64,000 nt of DNA from Sweltsa coloradensis. Taxonomy: Eukaryota > Arthropoda > Insecta > Plecoptera > Chloroperlidae. The stretch is taken from contig JAMZAV010000648.1 of assembly GCA_024449915.1 (NCBI GenBank), positions 186,001-250,000 on the forward strand. The letters run 5' to 3'. Every line of letters begins with the position of its first letter. Position 1 is the stretch's first letter. Made by a program: the position numbers and the translations under genes. A model generated the notes under the pieces. That model was not told the DNA's origin and searched no databases. It worked only from the letters and a program-made list of their open reading frames with translations. Positions 23,346 to 34,650 of this stretch are shown piece after piece.

Positions 23346-23450
23346 TTTTTTTTTATACTTCATGTCTAACGATACATAATACAAACAATGTAATTTTAAC
23401 TGTTATTAAGAATCCTAATAACTTATAGCATGTGGTTTGGTTTGTTTCAG

Positions 23451-23521
23451 CTGGACTCATATTAGCAATACCCTCAGCCATCACCTTCTTCACAATGTCA
23501 TTTCTCCCGCGTTGGTTTTAG
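23451..23521 (+). CDS. Gene 1, probable terminal exon with hydrophobic C-terminus
   Basis: A strong acceptor (ggtttggtttgtttcag) precedes a phase-1 frame of 22 codons and a TAG stop at 23519-23521. The peptide is hydrophobic (GLILAIPSAITFF, then MSFLPRWF), as for a transmembrane segment or a C-terminal anchor signal. The phase matches the donors of the two EGF-like exons. The two AATAAA signals that follow fit a 3' end. That this exon belongs to gene 1 is inferred from strand, order, phase and the lack of a competing gene. Other exons may lie between. Confidence 0.5.
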
Positions 23522-23950
23522 ACTTAATCAAAGGCTTCTTGGACTAGAAGAGCGATATTATTATGTGCCGAGCATCTGTGTTTAGTCAGTTGGAAACTAT
23601 ATTTACCTTATTTGAATGGGTCCTCAAATGTCATAAAAATAGTGCAATTATAAATGTTACACCTCCCATATCACGAGCGTTAATTATTTTCGAGCATCTC
23701 ACACAGGAAATCGTCGTCTTTTACATACACATATGGAGTAATACACTTAACGTATGATATTTTATTTTAATCTCGCTATTGTAAATATTATGCATTTCAA
23801 ACATTATGTGTTTCTATTGTATAACTAAAATAAAAGGGTATAATCACTTTAATGTCATAAAATTTGAACAAGAGACTTTTAAATGTGAACATTGTATGTA
23901 CTTATCATGAATGTTTTAATAAAGCACTAGATACATTTTTAAGATAAAGC
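23522..23950 (+). terminator. Gene 1 3' untranslated region with poly(A) signals
   Basis: AATAAA occurs at 23829-23834 and 23918-23923, about 310 and 400 bp after the stop. No downstream gene on this strand competes for them. Confidence 0.45.
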
Positions 23951-24389
23951 TGTGTTTTACTTTGGGTTTAAAGGTTTTTAGTTCTTACTTCATATTCATA
24001 ATCTCTATTGTGTGGCAAATTATTTTCCCACGCTTTGAAGAAGAATCCTATAAATTCGCCCGTTTTCAAAAGTAGTAGAACCATTTTATAATAGTATTCA
24101 AGGGTTATGTTGTTACTTGTTCAGTTCGAATCGTGTCTTTAAACACGAAAGTTTTTTATAATAAGCCTGTACTCAAGTGCACTTTGCCGTGAGCTCACAA
24201 ATAATAATACAAATAATAATTGTGCGAATCGTACTTAAACTCATTCTGACACATCCTCATTTTGTAGGTATGCTTATTAAACACTGTTATCTATAAGTAG
24301 AAGACAACATCATTTGGAAAGTACCTCAATCTGACAACATAATATATAATTTGTGTAATATGTAATACAACCCAACATTTAAAAAATTC

Positions 24390-24560
24390 AACTCGAGGGG
24401 GGGGGGGTCGAACCCCGGGCTTCCGCTTGCCGAGTGGAGAATGAGATCTTTACCTTTGTTGTCCAGTGCTTAGTGCATCCACACGGTAAGCGGGAGACAC
24501 GGGTTCGAACCCCGATAGAGTTGGGGGTTTTAATTTCCAGATAGTGTGGAATCTGGAAAT
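24390..24560. repeat. Two tRNA-like SINE heads in opposite orientation
   Basis: At about 24455-24520 (+) 'gtgcatccacacggtaagcg' is followed by an exact B box GGTTCGAACCCC. Just upstream, 'gggtcgaaccccgggc' followed by 'cgcttgccgagtgg' reads as the same head on the minus strand. A (G)n run at 24397-24407 precedes it. No cloverleaf is complete. Confidence 0.55.
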
Positions 24561-24908
24561 TGGAAGAGCCAACTATAATATTAGCGTTTACTTTAAATTA
24601 AAAATTAAATATTAAAATAAGTCTTATATAAATCATGAAAAAATGTTAATATGTCTAGAAGCTAAAAAGGTAACTGACCTCTGAAAATCGAATTACAATT
24701 GACAACCTCGAACTATGAGCTCTCCCAAGTTAGCAAAGTCAAGGAAAAAAAAGATTGATGGGATGTATTCATAACAATGTTCCATGTAATGTATTTCTAT
24801 TGAATACAAAATGTAACGTTATTTCCCATCCATTACGAATTAAATAATTTAACTTAATTTAGTAGATAAAAAGATAATGAAGTGCGTGTACAAGTTTGGG
24901 TTTGATAA
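24561..24908. other. Intergenic stretch
   Basis: AT-rich DNA downstream of gene 1. No gene or recognised repeat is visible. Confidence 0.4.
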
Positions 24909-25306
24909 ATCACACACATAACAAAAACTTGTAGAAATACAGCCAAACCTTACACACTCAAAAGGAATGAGATCTAAAAAAAGGGCCAAGCTCATCTACC
25001 CTTCCACATTTGCGCATTCTTAATTCATAAACGTACAGTGTCCCATAACAGCATCCTCGAAAAGCTTGGCAAAATAGAATTTGCGATTATTAATTTAACG
25101 TAGTAGTTTATCCAAGTTCTTTTTTTGTAATTAATTTAAACGTAAACATGCAAATTCTATTTTGCCAAGCTTTTCGAGGATGCTGTTATGGGACACTGTA
25201 CGTTTATGTGGAAGGGTAGATGAGCTTGGCCCTTTTTTTAGATCTCATTCCTTTTGAGTGTGTAAGGTTTGGCTGTATTTCTACAAGTTTTTGTTATGTG
25301 TGTGAT
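24909..25306. mobile_element. Foldback element, arms ~160-180 bp
   Basis: The arms at about 24909-25086 and 25148-25306 are nearly identical reverse complements, with tips ATCACACACATAAC, around a ~60-bp AT-rich loop. The left arm has a ~19-bp insertion (ttgcgcattcttaattcat) absent from the right. No clear target duplication is visible. Arms this similar suggest a young insertion. Confidence 0.85.
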
Positions 25307-26194
25307 CTTATTACTTTTTCAAGTTCCATTACAAAATTATTTGTTAAAATATAATATTTTTATCAAAGTTGATTTAATTTTTATGGTATTAGCAATAACA
25401 ATAGGATGTAAAATATCTAGGCCCGGATTCATGTACATCCTGGGTATAGGTGGTATAACCATGGTATAACGACGGTATAAGAACTGGTTAAGTCTAGGCA
25501 ACTCACATCCTATTAAAACTTTCCCATGTAACAACAAACGCACAACTAATGTAATTTTACACCTATTTCACTGCACCCACACGAGGGAAGCGATATATCT
25601 AGACGGCCTTGACCCACAGCCATGTAAATCATCAGATAATCAGAAGAATATTGAAAATTTTCACCATCTTTTGTTTTACATTTTTATTAAAAGTGACAGG
25701 AGATTGCGTGAGTTTATTAAAAGTAAAGAAATAGCTTATTATTGTCGTAGATTTTGGAATAGCCTAGGACTATCATACCATTGTTTATCTGCATTAGGCT
25801 TGTAGTAATCAAAACTAGTTATTTGTGCGGGAAGTGTCAAAACAAGGTTGTGCTGGCCTAGGGTTGGCTAAGAAAGGCCTAGGGCTTGTCAAACATGTAG
25901 TGTAAGTATTTATTTATCTAGTCCTATAGCCTAATGGAACTTTAGACCTACACTGTTGTATTATAAATAATTTTTCTACATCTGGGCCTAGGCCAGGGAC
26001 GGTTTCTGATTTGTTTTATGAGAGTATAATGACCCGTTTTCTGCGTTCCACACAAAGAAGAAAAATTTTAAATGTCCGCCATTTGTTTACGTATCGCACT
26101 TTCCCGCCTAACTCTGCTTATACCGTCAACAAGTGTCAAATAACTATGGTTACTTGTTGATTATATGCCAAGTGTTTAAGGCTTATTTTAAAAC
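25307..26194. other. Intergenic stretch rich in 'taggcct' words
   Basis: No gene is visible. Words such as 'ggcctagggttgg', 'aaaggcctagggc' and 'gggcctaggcc' cluster at 25850-26000, and a short duplication 'ggtataaccatggtataacg' lies near 25455. Confidence 0.4.
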
Positions 26195-26330
26195 CTTTAT
26201 TTGGAAGCCTTCCAACAAACTTTTTCAACTTTTTTTTTCAAAAGAGACTATATTTCTATAACCTTAATGTCCATGTAAAATATGAACATTGTAGCCCCAC
26301 CCGTCTGGTCAGAATCGCGGGCCGACGTAT
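26195..26330 (-). mobile_element. HINE type B fragment
   Basis: 'aaccttaatgtccatgtaaa' followed by 'aacattgtagccccacccgt' and 'ctggtcagaatcg' is the reverse complement of the type-B interior at 53520-53640 and 63480-63530. Neither end is preserved. Confidence 0.65.
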
Positions 26331-26901
26331 TAGATGTTAGCAGTAGCTAGCAGTAGCTAACATCCTTAAAGTGATTTTGAGCATGTTTGAAGACATTTTT
26401 TCACCAAGAAGGAATGGTCGTACCCCAATAAAATTTGGCATGTGTTGTCAGGTACCTAAATCCCCTCGATTGTGATAGTTTTCAAGTTCACATCACGTTA
26501 CATGACGGCTGGGTAACACCTCGAAATCACCCCAACTCTGCTTGGTGTATAAGGTGCTTGAGTGTGTAGCGCACCGCGGCTTGGCTGCGGCGCCCTAACG
26601 GGCACCTAGATAATACAAGAGACAAGTTCAGTTTTGTTCAGTCGTTTAGTCGTTCAGTATATCCAAATACAGAAATATTTTTATTTCATAAAGTACATAA
26701 TATGAATATTCATGTTATTATAGCTGGAGCAGTACAGTCTTTCTTTGCCGTTCATACATTTGTTTTTAAATAAATGTGTACAGTAATTGAGCCGTTTCCG
26801 GAAGCTTATGTCCCAAGCTTGTGTCTCTAAAGTTTAAATACCAGATAATCATACAATGTGGTGATTGTGTATGAATCTTATATTTCAACAATCATCGTTT
26901 T

Positions 26902-27580
26902 AAGTAAGACTTCGAGTACACTTTTTTCCAGTCGCGTTGATGGATGAGCTTTTTTGGTTGAATATTTATGTCCAATGATTACAAAGTGTTTTGTATGCAT
27001 GGTATCTCAATACTTTTTCAAGTTCCATTGCAAAATTATTTTTTATAAATTAGGATCATTTTTATAAAGTAGTATTAATTGCAATGGTAATACCAATTAA
27101 CAATAGAATGTGAAATATATCAAGCCCAAAGACTTGCTTTTTATGCGCATTGTAGGTGATTGTTGTCAAGCTTCTAGTAACTTAATCCTTAATTATACAT
27201 CGGTAAAAGGCTGAATTCTGGCTAACTTTTTAACTGTTTCTTTCAAAAGGCACTATACCACCATTACCTTAATGTCCATGTAAAAAACAAACATTGTAAC
27301 CCAACCCGTTTGGTCAGAATCGGCCCAAATATCACGAAAAATCGCATTAAAAATCGGAAAAAGTCGTAAAAGTACTATATATACATTAGAAATATTTCTT
27401 TGATTGTACCAACAAACTTGACGGATCTAAGTTCAGAGATTTCGAAGGTCCCCTCCAATTTTCATCAAGATCGCATATGCCGTTTGCCCGGTAGAAAGCG
27501 AACAAACAGAAAGAAAAAAATACCCGAGCAATTTTTCTCAGGGTAAGTGAAATTATTAAAGTCTTCGCTTCGCTCATCCA
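26902..27580 (-). mobile_element. HINE/Helentron-like element, type B
   Basis: Minus orientation. The 3' end is eroded: the CCTAG tip is lost but 'cttttttccagtcgcgttga' followed by 'tggatgagc' remains. The 5' end reads 'gtcttcgcttcgctcatcca' on the plus strand. The interior has 'ttggtcagaatcggcccaaa' and 'catcaagatcgcatatgccg', as in the copies at 48599 and 63054. Confidence 0.75.
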
Positions 27581-27629
27581 CCAACCTAGCACTAGATATA
27601 ATTTATCAGACAAGTAGTCTTGAAGTAAA

Positions 27630-29150
27630 GACGTCTATCAGGTAAGCGGGAAACCTTTGATCATTACTAGGTTTTGATTGGATGACGTAATTTACGTTAA
27701 ATAAATAAATAAATATAAATAAATATGAATTGTACTCCAACATGCAATCAATACAAAATTGATTCTTCTAAAAGTGCTGAAAATGTTTACGAAAACAAAA
27801 CTCACATCTATTGGGAAAACACTATCTGTTTTACACTGTTATCGTCACATTGCAACACAAGTCACATTAATCATATTCACACTGTAAAGCTGGGTCCGCA
27901 CCTGAGGATTTTCCTTCGAACGAGCCGAACAAGCAGAGCGCGCAGAGCAGAAGTGTGGACGTGTGTTCGGCGAACGCTCCGTACGAGCCGAACATGTTTT
28001 CCAACCCGTTTGGGAACGGGACCATTGATATTGAACCCCTATTGTAGGCTAGATTAGCAGTCGGTGGTCCACTTCCGTGACAATTAGAAGCCATCTTGAA
28101 ATTCCAGTTTACATGTTAATCAAATGGGAGCGATTTGTAGCCCAAATAGTTCTCAAGATTGCCGCCAGGTTGACAGGTAAGCACACTAGCCTTTAACATC
28201 AAATGATTACTAATTCCCTTATGCAATAACTTCGTATTGTTTCTGTTTGTTTTAATACCATGCTGCACAAGCTAAAAACCATATCAAACAATCCAGTAAA
28301 TACTTTATAGCATTAAAAAAGCATCAATGAATTCACCAAATCGCCATCTTGAAATGGGCCGATTTGACTCTTCAATTTGCTACGCTCGCGCCTGTACGGA
28401 GGTATAGGAGACTGCTAATCTAGCCTACAATAGGGGTTCAATATCAATGAACGGGACGAACAACTACGAACGAGCAGAATACAGCAAGATTCTTGTGCGG
28501 CTCGAACGGCTCATTCGACGGAAAATGCTGAAGTGTGGGTATTTATTTGAAAGTTTATTTTTCAGAAAATTGGTTGTACACAGACTGTTTAGCCATGGAT
28601 GTGTTTGTTGTAACAGTGTTACGCCTATTAGTTGACTTGTTTTAAAGAATGATGATAATAGTCGAAAAATTGCAATTTTGTTATTACAATAAACATTATT
28701 AAGAGTGTAATGGCCTATTTTTGTATAATTGTACGACATTACATTACAGTTTAAACTTAACGTCTGGGTAGTATCTCATAGAATCCTTCTGAAAAAGTCA
28801 CCGATGGCGGGACACGAACCAGTGACGTCTAGGATGGGGGATCGTCGGTCAGCACAAATCAATCTATTGGCTCATACGTTAAAAGAATTGCATAAATGTA
28901 TAATCTGGACAAACACGCGTTTAGTTTAGCAGTACATAGGCGTATAGAGATTAAACATGGCGATAACATAGTAATTTCCGCATTGAACTGTAAAACCATT
29001 AAAACGCAGTATAGGCCACATTACAATTTTTAATTCGAACACACAAATTTGTAAAACAGGTTTGTTCGTTTGTCTTACCACAATTAAGGTAATTACCACA
29101 AGGTGTAAAATACCTTCAGGTAAAAGGTGAAATATTTCACTTAGTACATT
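27630..29150. repeat. Dispersed repeat X, copy A, interrupted
   Basis: Apart from an insertion at 28023-28449, this block is collinear with 60690-62840. Shared words include 'caatacaaaattgattc', 'tgaaaatgtttacgaaaac', 'tgtacgac', a tRNA-like reverse B box (ggcgggacacgaacc against ggcgggaaacaaaccc), 'gatcgtcgg.cagcacaaa', 'ggtttgttcgtttgtc' and 'gtaccttcagg'-type ends. It is at least about 1.1 kb without the insert. The tRNA-like piece suggests a composite SINE/LINE origin. No protein is encoded. Confidence 0.75.
28023..28449. mobile_element. TIR element, 40-bp perfect ends, 8-bp target duplication
   Basis: The ends at 28023-28062 and 28410-28449 are perfect 40-bp inverted repeats beginning CATTGATATTGAACCCC. 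The flanks are AACGGGAC at 28015-28022 and again at 28450-28457, an exact 8-bp target duplication. That is typical of hAT and P-type transposases. No open frame is kept, so it is non-autonomous. The empty-site structure is confirmed by repeat X copy B, which lacks it. Confidence 0.93.
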
Positions 29151-29458
29151 ATTTAATAACAAAATAAATATATTAAATAATACATTATACCGTAAAATAT
29201 TATTAGTAGAAGGAAGGTAGAATATAGTAACAACTAACAACTGTTGTAATTACACATGTACAGAGAAAAGAAGTTTCCAACAGTTGTAAAACGTGGTGTA
29301 CAAACGAACAAACCTATAATTACTTTTACTATTAAAAACTTTGAATATTATGAATTGTTAACAAGAAACAGCCAACTGATAACTCAACTATCAACACTGA
29401 TTTGCTCCACCAATCCTATAGTTATACCATGTCAGTCATGACAGTAGATCGCCCTAGC

Positions 29459-29611
29459 CTAGGGTCTCTCGCAGGCAAACTTGGTGTTGGTAGCTGTACC
29501 GCACGGAATCATCTTCATACCGGTGCCGAACACAAACTGGACGCAATCATCGTCGCGGGTATTTGCCCCAGAAGGGAGTATGGTTAGTAATGTACCAGGG
29601 CACAGCGGCAC
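29459..29611 (-). CDS. Gene 2, last exon: C-terminal half of C-type lectin domain
   Basis: Minus strand. Acceptor 'tttaactctag' is followed by a phase-1 start that joins the GAC-G end of the exon at 35710-35916. The first ~16 codons read AAVPWYITN and on, as in the middle of a C-type lectin domain (W and aromatic positions). After about 29570 the homology continues one frame over, with DDDCVQF, a conserved-looking C-x-C spacing, and ending FACERP and TAG at 29459-29461. That is the expected CTLD C-terminus (..FxCE). A one-base insertion in a C run near 29569-29575 separates the two frames. It is either a sequencing/assembly error or an inactivating mutation. EPN/QPD sugar-binding triplets are not visible. 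Confidence 0.7.
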   Translation of the reverse strand: MPLCPGTLLTILPSGANTRDDDCVQFVFGTGMKMIPCGTATNTKFACERP

Positions 29612-30540
29612 CTAGAGTTAAACATACGCATTAAGAGTCTGCGGAAGTCAATTCTGCCATCTTAACTGGCATCGTACAATTTCTCCTCTTGTAGACAAAG
29701 GATATTTACGATTGTTTCCTCAGCAAACTTTGGGTCAATGCTAAGTGCGGCCCAGTATTACTTTTTAATGAACTCGATCCACATTACCCCAAAAGCAACA
29801 TAATATTATAAAATCGTATTTTCGATGATAAGGTCCAGTCACGAACCGATTTCAAAACAAAATGTATATTTGAAAATCGTATAAAAAATCGAAGTGCGTT
29901 CAGGTATAAAAACAAATCCTAAGCCATAGGTAAATAAAAAGTATATCTTTTTTAAATAAATATTTTGGAGGGGGAGCGAGGAGGTGGATCGAGTGAATTA
30001 AAAAGTAGTTACTGGCCACACTTAACATTGCCCTAAAGTTTGTTAGGAAAACACTCGTAAATATCCTTGGTCTACAAGGGGATATTAGTTAACATAAATA
30101 AGCATAGGTAGAATCCACCACCATGTCCTGGCGAGTTAAACGGTACACATTCCCTTTATACTAGTTACACAGGCAGTGGAATAATCTTGGCCTCTCTTAG
30201 GAGAAAGTGGCCCTAAAATAGGGAAAATTTTTAATCCGTTTTTGGGGTACATTTTTGTAATATTTTTTGACCCATAAAGTGTTCTTCGTATTAAGGTGTG
30301 TATGTACAATTGTTTATCCAAGTTTTATTTTTTTTTTTTTCCTGTAACTTTTTTAAAGTTTTAGTTTGATTTCATGTTTGCTGATTTTTGTTTTGTGTAT
30401 AAAACAAACAAAACAATAGGTTTGCTACTGAATGTCATACATTTAACATGATATGTTTGACATTCCTATCTTTTTGAGTAATAAGAGACCTGATTCCGGC
30501 AAGAGGAAAGATTGACGATATTAATCAAACATATACTATG
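29612..30540. other. Intron of gene 2, no feature
   Basis: No exon seen on the minus strand. The T-run at about 30327 and AT-rich DNA have no recognised repeat. Confidence 0.4.
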
Positions 30541-30559
30541 GTTTGTTAGTGATCGCAGA

Positions 30560-33500
30560 TGCCAAATTTCTAGGGCGAGGTTTTAGTCGAAGAAGACGGA
30601 AATGGGCAAGAAAGGTTTCGTGCTTTTTGGTGGCTTGTTTACTTTTGTTTCTTTCTGCATTTAGAATGATCATTATGGATGCAAATTTGCAATTGGTGAC
30701 ACGACTTAATCCAACAAAATGTAGACAGGTCTATGGCATCCTTTGGAAAGTGAATTGGTTTCAATAAGATGCTGGGTTTCCTCCGGAAGTCTGTGGGGGA
30801 AGTATTTTTCTAAGAAAATAAGACCGGTTGCATTGACTAGATGTTTGGGACGTCGTAAACAAGGATAAGAAGGCGACGAACTAGCACAATGGCCAGAGTA
30901 TTTTGACTTCAACATTTGGCAGCATTTTCCTGTGCTTATTGCTTTTTTCTGGGGATGTGGAGCTAAACCCCGGTCCTTTGCAGTGTTTTTCAAACTGATG
31001 ATCATTCGCTTGCCAGTGACTCAGGGCAGACCACCTGTATCGCACATGGATATCATTTACCTCCCTTTTTGCTTTGTGTGGAGATTTTAGAAGTAAACCC
31101 TGGTCCAGTCAACGGGCGAACAAGCTTTTGCCATCATTGTAAAACGAGGGGCGTAAAAAACCAACTTTTTACAATGTGCTCTGAATGTACGGGGACCGTT
31201 CCACAATACATGCGTCAAAATACTCCCAAATCCTTGCACAGGCGCGTAGTAAATGGTACACAGACTTGGACGTGCTGGGAGTGCACAGTGCCACAGTTTA
31301 ATGATTCATTTTTCTTTTGCTTGGAGATGCGCTTAAACTTAACCAAAGCACCAATAGCGATTCTGGATCCAATAATTCTGGTATATACTTACTATCTTTT
31401 ACGCTCGTAGTCTTAAAAATTCGAAAACGCCTTCCAAAAATTCATACCTGGATTGAAGCGCTTACCCCATCAGTTATTTTCGTCTGTGAAACGTGGCTCG
31501 ATGCAAGTGTAACGAGATTCGGAAATTTCCCCCACGTCCTATATGGGTATTTAGGAAGGACCGAGATGCCGATCAGGAGGTGGAGTTCTCATAGCAGCAA
31601 AACCTGAGCTTAAGCCGGTGCACGTACCTGAATTATCTACACTTAATGAAAGAGATCATCTGGGTGGAGATAACATGGCGGAAATAAAAACTGTTACTTG
31701 GGTCTGCTTACAGGCCGCCTAATTCGACTGCAGATCTAACAAGGAACTAATCGAATCTTTATGTCGTGTTGATAAGTTAGTACCAAGTATACCGCGATAG
31801 TTCTGGGGTGGTGATTTTAATTTGAATATAACTTGGGTTTCCCTGTAGCTCCTATTCCTAACGATGCTACTGCCAATCTTTATTTATCTGCGTTCCACGA
31901 GCTCTCTTTCACGCAAACAGTCACCGAACCTACTCGAGTAACAGATACTTCGCGATCTATCATTGACCTATTGCTGTGCAATGACCCAAATATTATTAAA
32001 GACACGAGTGTTATTCCAGGTGTGAGTGACCATTTGGCCCGTATGCGCTAATCTAAAATTCACTGTTCCTAGAACCAAATACATTAACAAATCTTATGGA
32101 ACTATAAAAGGGCCCGGGTTTGCTGCTACTTAGAACTTTTTTTCGTAGATCGCCTTACAATATTAACTCAGCAGCATGACGTTTTAAACTGATGTGGAAA
32201 GATTGGTGTTCGGTGTTTTGGAGTTGTGTTGAAGATGCAATTCCAAAAGTAATAATGAAAGGGGCCCAACGCGGGCACCATGGATTACTTCGGATCTTCT
32301 GAAATTGATTAAAAAGCGTGACAAACTCTTCTTCAAATGTAAGAGGATACAGTTCTGATGATTTATGGAGCTCTTACAGAAAGTTTTCGTAATCAAGTGA
32401 AAACAACAATACGAAATGCTCAGCAACAACATGTTTTTGGAACTTAGGGAGCAATTCTAAAGGACTCTGGAAATTTTTTTCGTTCTAAGAGTGGCAGTGG
32501 CAGCTCCTTCTCACTTCTCAGCAAATGTAAAATTTTAACTGATGCAAAGGAAATTGCCAATGCATTTAACTCAAAATTCCAAGAAACTTTACTCCATTAA
32601 CGACAAACTGTACGAAATTATTTCTAGGAAATCCATCAGTTTTAAAAGCCTCTTAACAAACTCTCTTTCTCAGTCAACGAGGTGGACAAATACTTCTCAA
32701 CACCCCGTCCTTGGTGCGGCCCAGTGGTCCTGATGGAATCCCCCAAAAACAATTCTTCACCAGTGTGCTTCTTCGCTTGCTCCATCCTCACTGCACTGTT
32801 TTTTAAATTGTCAAACGAGTCCGGAGTTGTTCCTAACGATTGGAAAGGGAGCTAACGTTTTGCCTGTCTACAAATCGAAGAAAAAGGTCAGATGTATCTA
32901 ACTACAGGCCAAAATCACTTACCAGTACGGTTTTGCAAGGTAATGGAGCGTTTAGTTACTTCAGCCATTTATACGCACTTGGAAGTGAACAGTCTGATAC
33001 CGCCTAACCAGCATGGGTTTTTTACCTGTCTCGATCATGCACAACTATGCTGACAAAGGCTATTGATGACTGGCCGCATACACTTGACCAAGGAAAGACA
33101 ATGCAATTGACTGCATAGCATTGGACTGGAGTAAGGGAATTTGACAGTTTTGCCACACGAGAGACTTCTACATAAGCTACACAATTATGGAATTCAAAGT
33201 GAGCTTCTTAATTGGATTACATCATTTTTTAAAGGGCAGGTCTCAACGTGTAGTGCATGATGGAAACTCATCATCATTAATTGACGTTACTTCTGGAGTT
33301 CCGCAGGGATCTGTACTTGGTCCTTTGTTTTTACCATATTTTATGATAGACCTACCAGATGTTTGTAACGTCCATATTCTCCAATATGCTGACGATACAA
33401 CTTTGTACAGAATATATCCCACTTCAGAAGACGCAAAGGCTCTACAAATGACCTAAACAGTTATCCAAGTTTGGTGTGAAAACAACCAAATTTTCACTTA

Positions 33501-34443
33501 ATGTTAGCAAGTCACAGTTACTTCGAATCACGCGATCAAGAACCGGGCACATAAACATCGTGTATAGCATAAATGGAGATATAATACCGTGTTGCCAAAG
33601 GTCCAAAATACTTGGAATAATTGTTACTTGTGATCTGCGGTGGAATCTACATTGTGAGTATGTGCGAAACAGAGCGTCTAAAACTTTAGGATTTGTATCC
33701 GCGCTCTCTAAGGGGTTGGCAAGCCAAGAACCCTTCGCACTGCTACTTAGCGCTGGGGTTTGGCCAATTATCACTCATGGCCTACCAGCGTGGCATCCAA
33801 CAACAAAAGGACAATATGTGCAAGTTGGAAAGAATTCAAAATAGTGCCACCAGACATATTATGGGTTACAAAGAGCCTTGTGCCTCTACACTCGTGGTCA
33901 ATGTCCCTTATCACAATTGAACAAATCATGAAGCAAGTGGAACGTTTTTGTTTTTTCCAAAAAAATGTTTTACTGGCTGTGTGGACCCCCGACCCATTCC
34001 ATCGGGTGTCTTGGAACCTTCGGGATTCAAGACGTCACCAGGCCCAGTCCATCACGCCACCTTTGCCCGAACCAGCGCGTACATAAGTGGGTTCTACTGC
34101 CGAACTGCCAGAATTTGGAACTACTCCTATCTGAAGAAATACAAGACTTGGCATGTCTCCTTTCAAAAGAGCTATTAAGTCTTCTACATTAAAGATTGCT
34201 TTTTTGATATTATGAATTCATTGAATTGTTATTGTTTTGTTAATTTGGGCCCCTTCTATTTTCTTATGTTTTTGTTTTATGTTGTTTATGTTTCTATATT
34301 TTTATGTTTTATAAGCTTGTTTATTATCACATTTGTTTGTTAGAGGCTGGCAGACACCTTGTGCTTGGGGCATACTGCCCTTTTCTGCCAACCTTCCTAC
34401 TAAGCTTAAGTGGAAAATAAATAATAATAATAATAATAATAAT
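30560..34443 (+). mobile_element. Degenerate CR1/L2-like non-LTR retrotransposon with 2A motif
   Basis: Pieces of one element in order, broken by frameshifts and stops. They are: N-terminal 2A motifs (30918-31110); a Cys/His cluster (CHHC...C..C...CWEC, about 31120-31290); an apurinic-type endonuclease (CETWLD near 31480, GGDFN at about 31807-31821, GVSDHL near 32020); reverse transcriptase (GVPQGSVLGP near 33295, YADD at 33385-33396); the RT thumb and C-terminus (33476-34190); and a 3' UTR with a possible hairpin (ggctggcagacacc...ctgccaacc) ending in (TAA)n at 34419-34443. It is inserted in the intron between the two CTLD exons of gene 2, in the opposite strand, and is clearly dead. Confidence 0.9.
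30918..31110 (+). other. Two 2A-like ribosome-skipping motifs in the retrotransposon N-terminus
   Basis: The first is canonical: a hydrophobic run LCLLLLF followed by SGDVELNPGP (NPGP codons at 30966-30977). About 38 codons on, a second occurs: LLCVEILEVNPGP (31072-31110), which reads closer to the 2A consensus if one T of a TTTT run is ignored. 2A peptides at the N-terminus of non-LTR retrotransposons are known, first from sea urchin elements, where some act as signal sequences. The first copy keeps all D-V-E-x-N-P-G-P residues. Confidence 0.8.
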
Positions 34444-34479
34444 CGTCACTTATCATAATTATAGAAACCGACAGTGTTG

Positions 34480-34650
34480 GCTCAAGCAAAAAGCGCGAGA
34501 TTTTGATTCGGGAGGTCAAGGATTCGAATCCCGTCGAGACCGGCAATCCTGTTTGAAGATGTACTCCAATGTTTTCCTCACTCGTTAATGCGAATGCAAG
34601 GGATTAAGTCCTCTTAAAAAGCCATTGACATCCCATCACCATTGGAGGTG
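34480..34650 (+). repeat. tRNA-derived SINE, plus strand
   Basis: It has 'ggttggctcaagc'-type head, exact B-box-like GATTCGAATCCCG and the body 'gttttcctcactcgttaatg', 'cgaatgcaagggattaagtc'. It is a sister of the minus-strand copy at 10895-11060. Confidence 0.65.

Noticed and set aside
24440..24520. Functional tRNA gene
   Set aside because: Exact B box but no acceptor-stem pairing. Best read as a SINE head.
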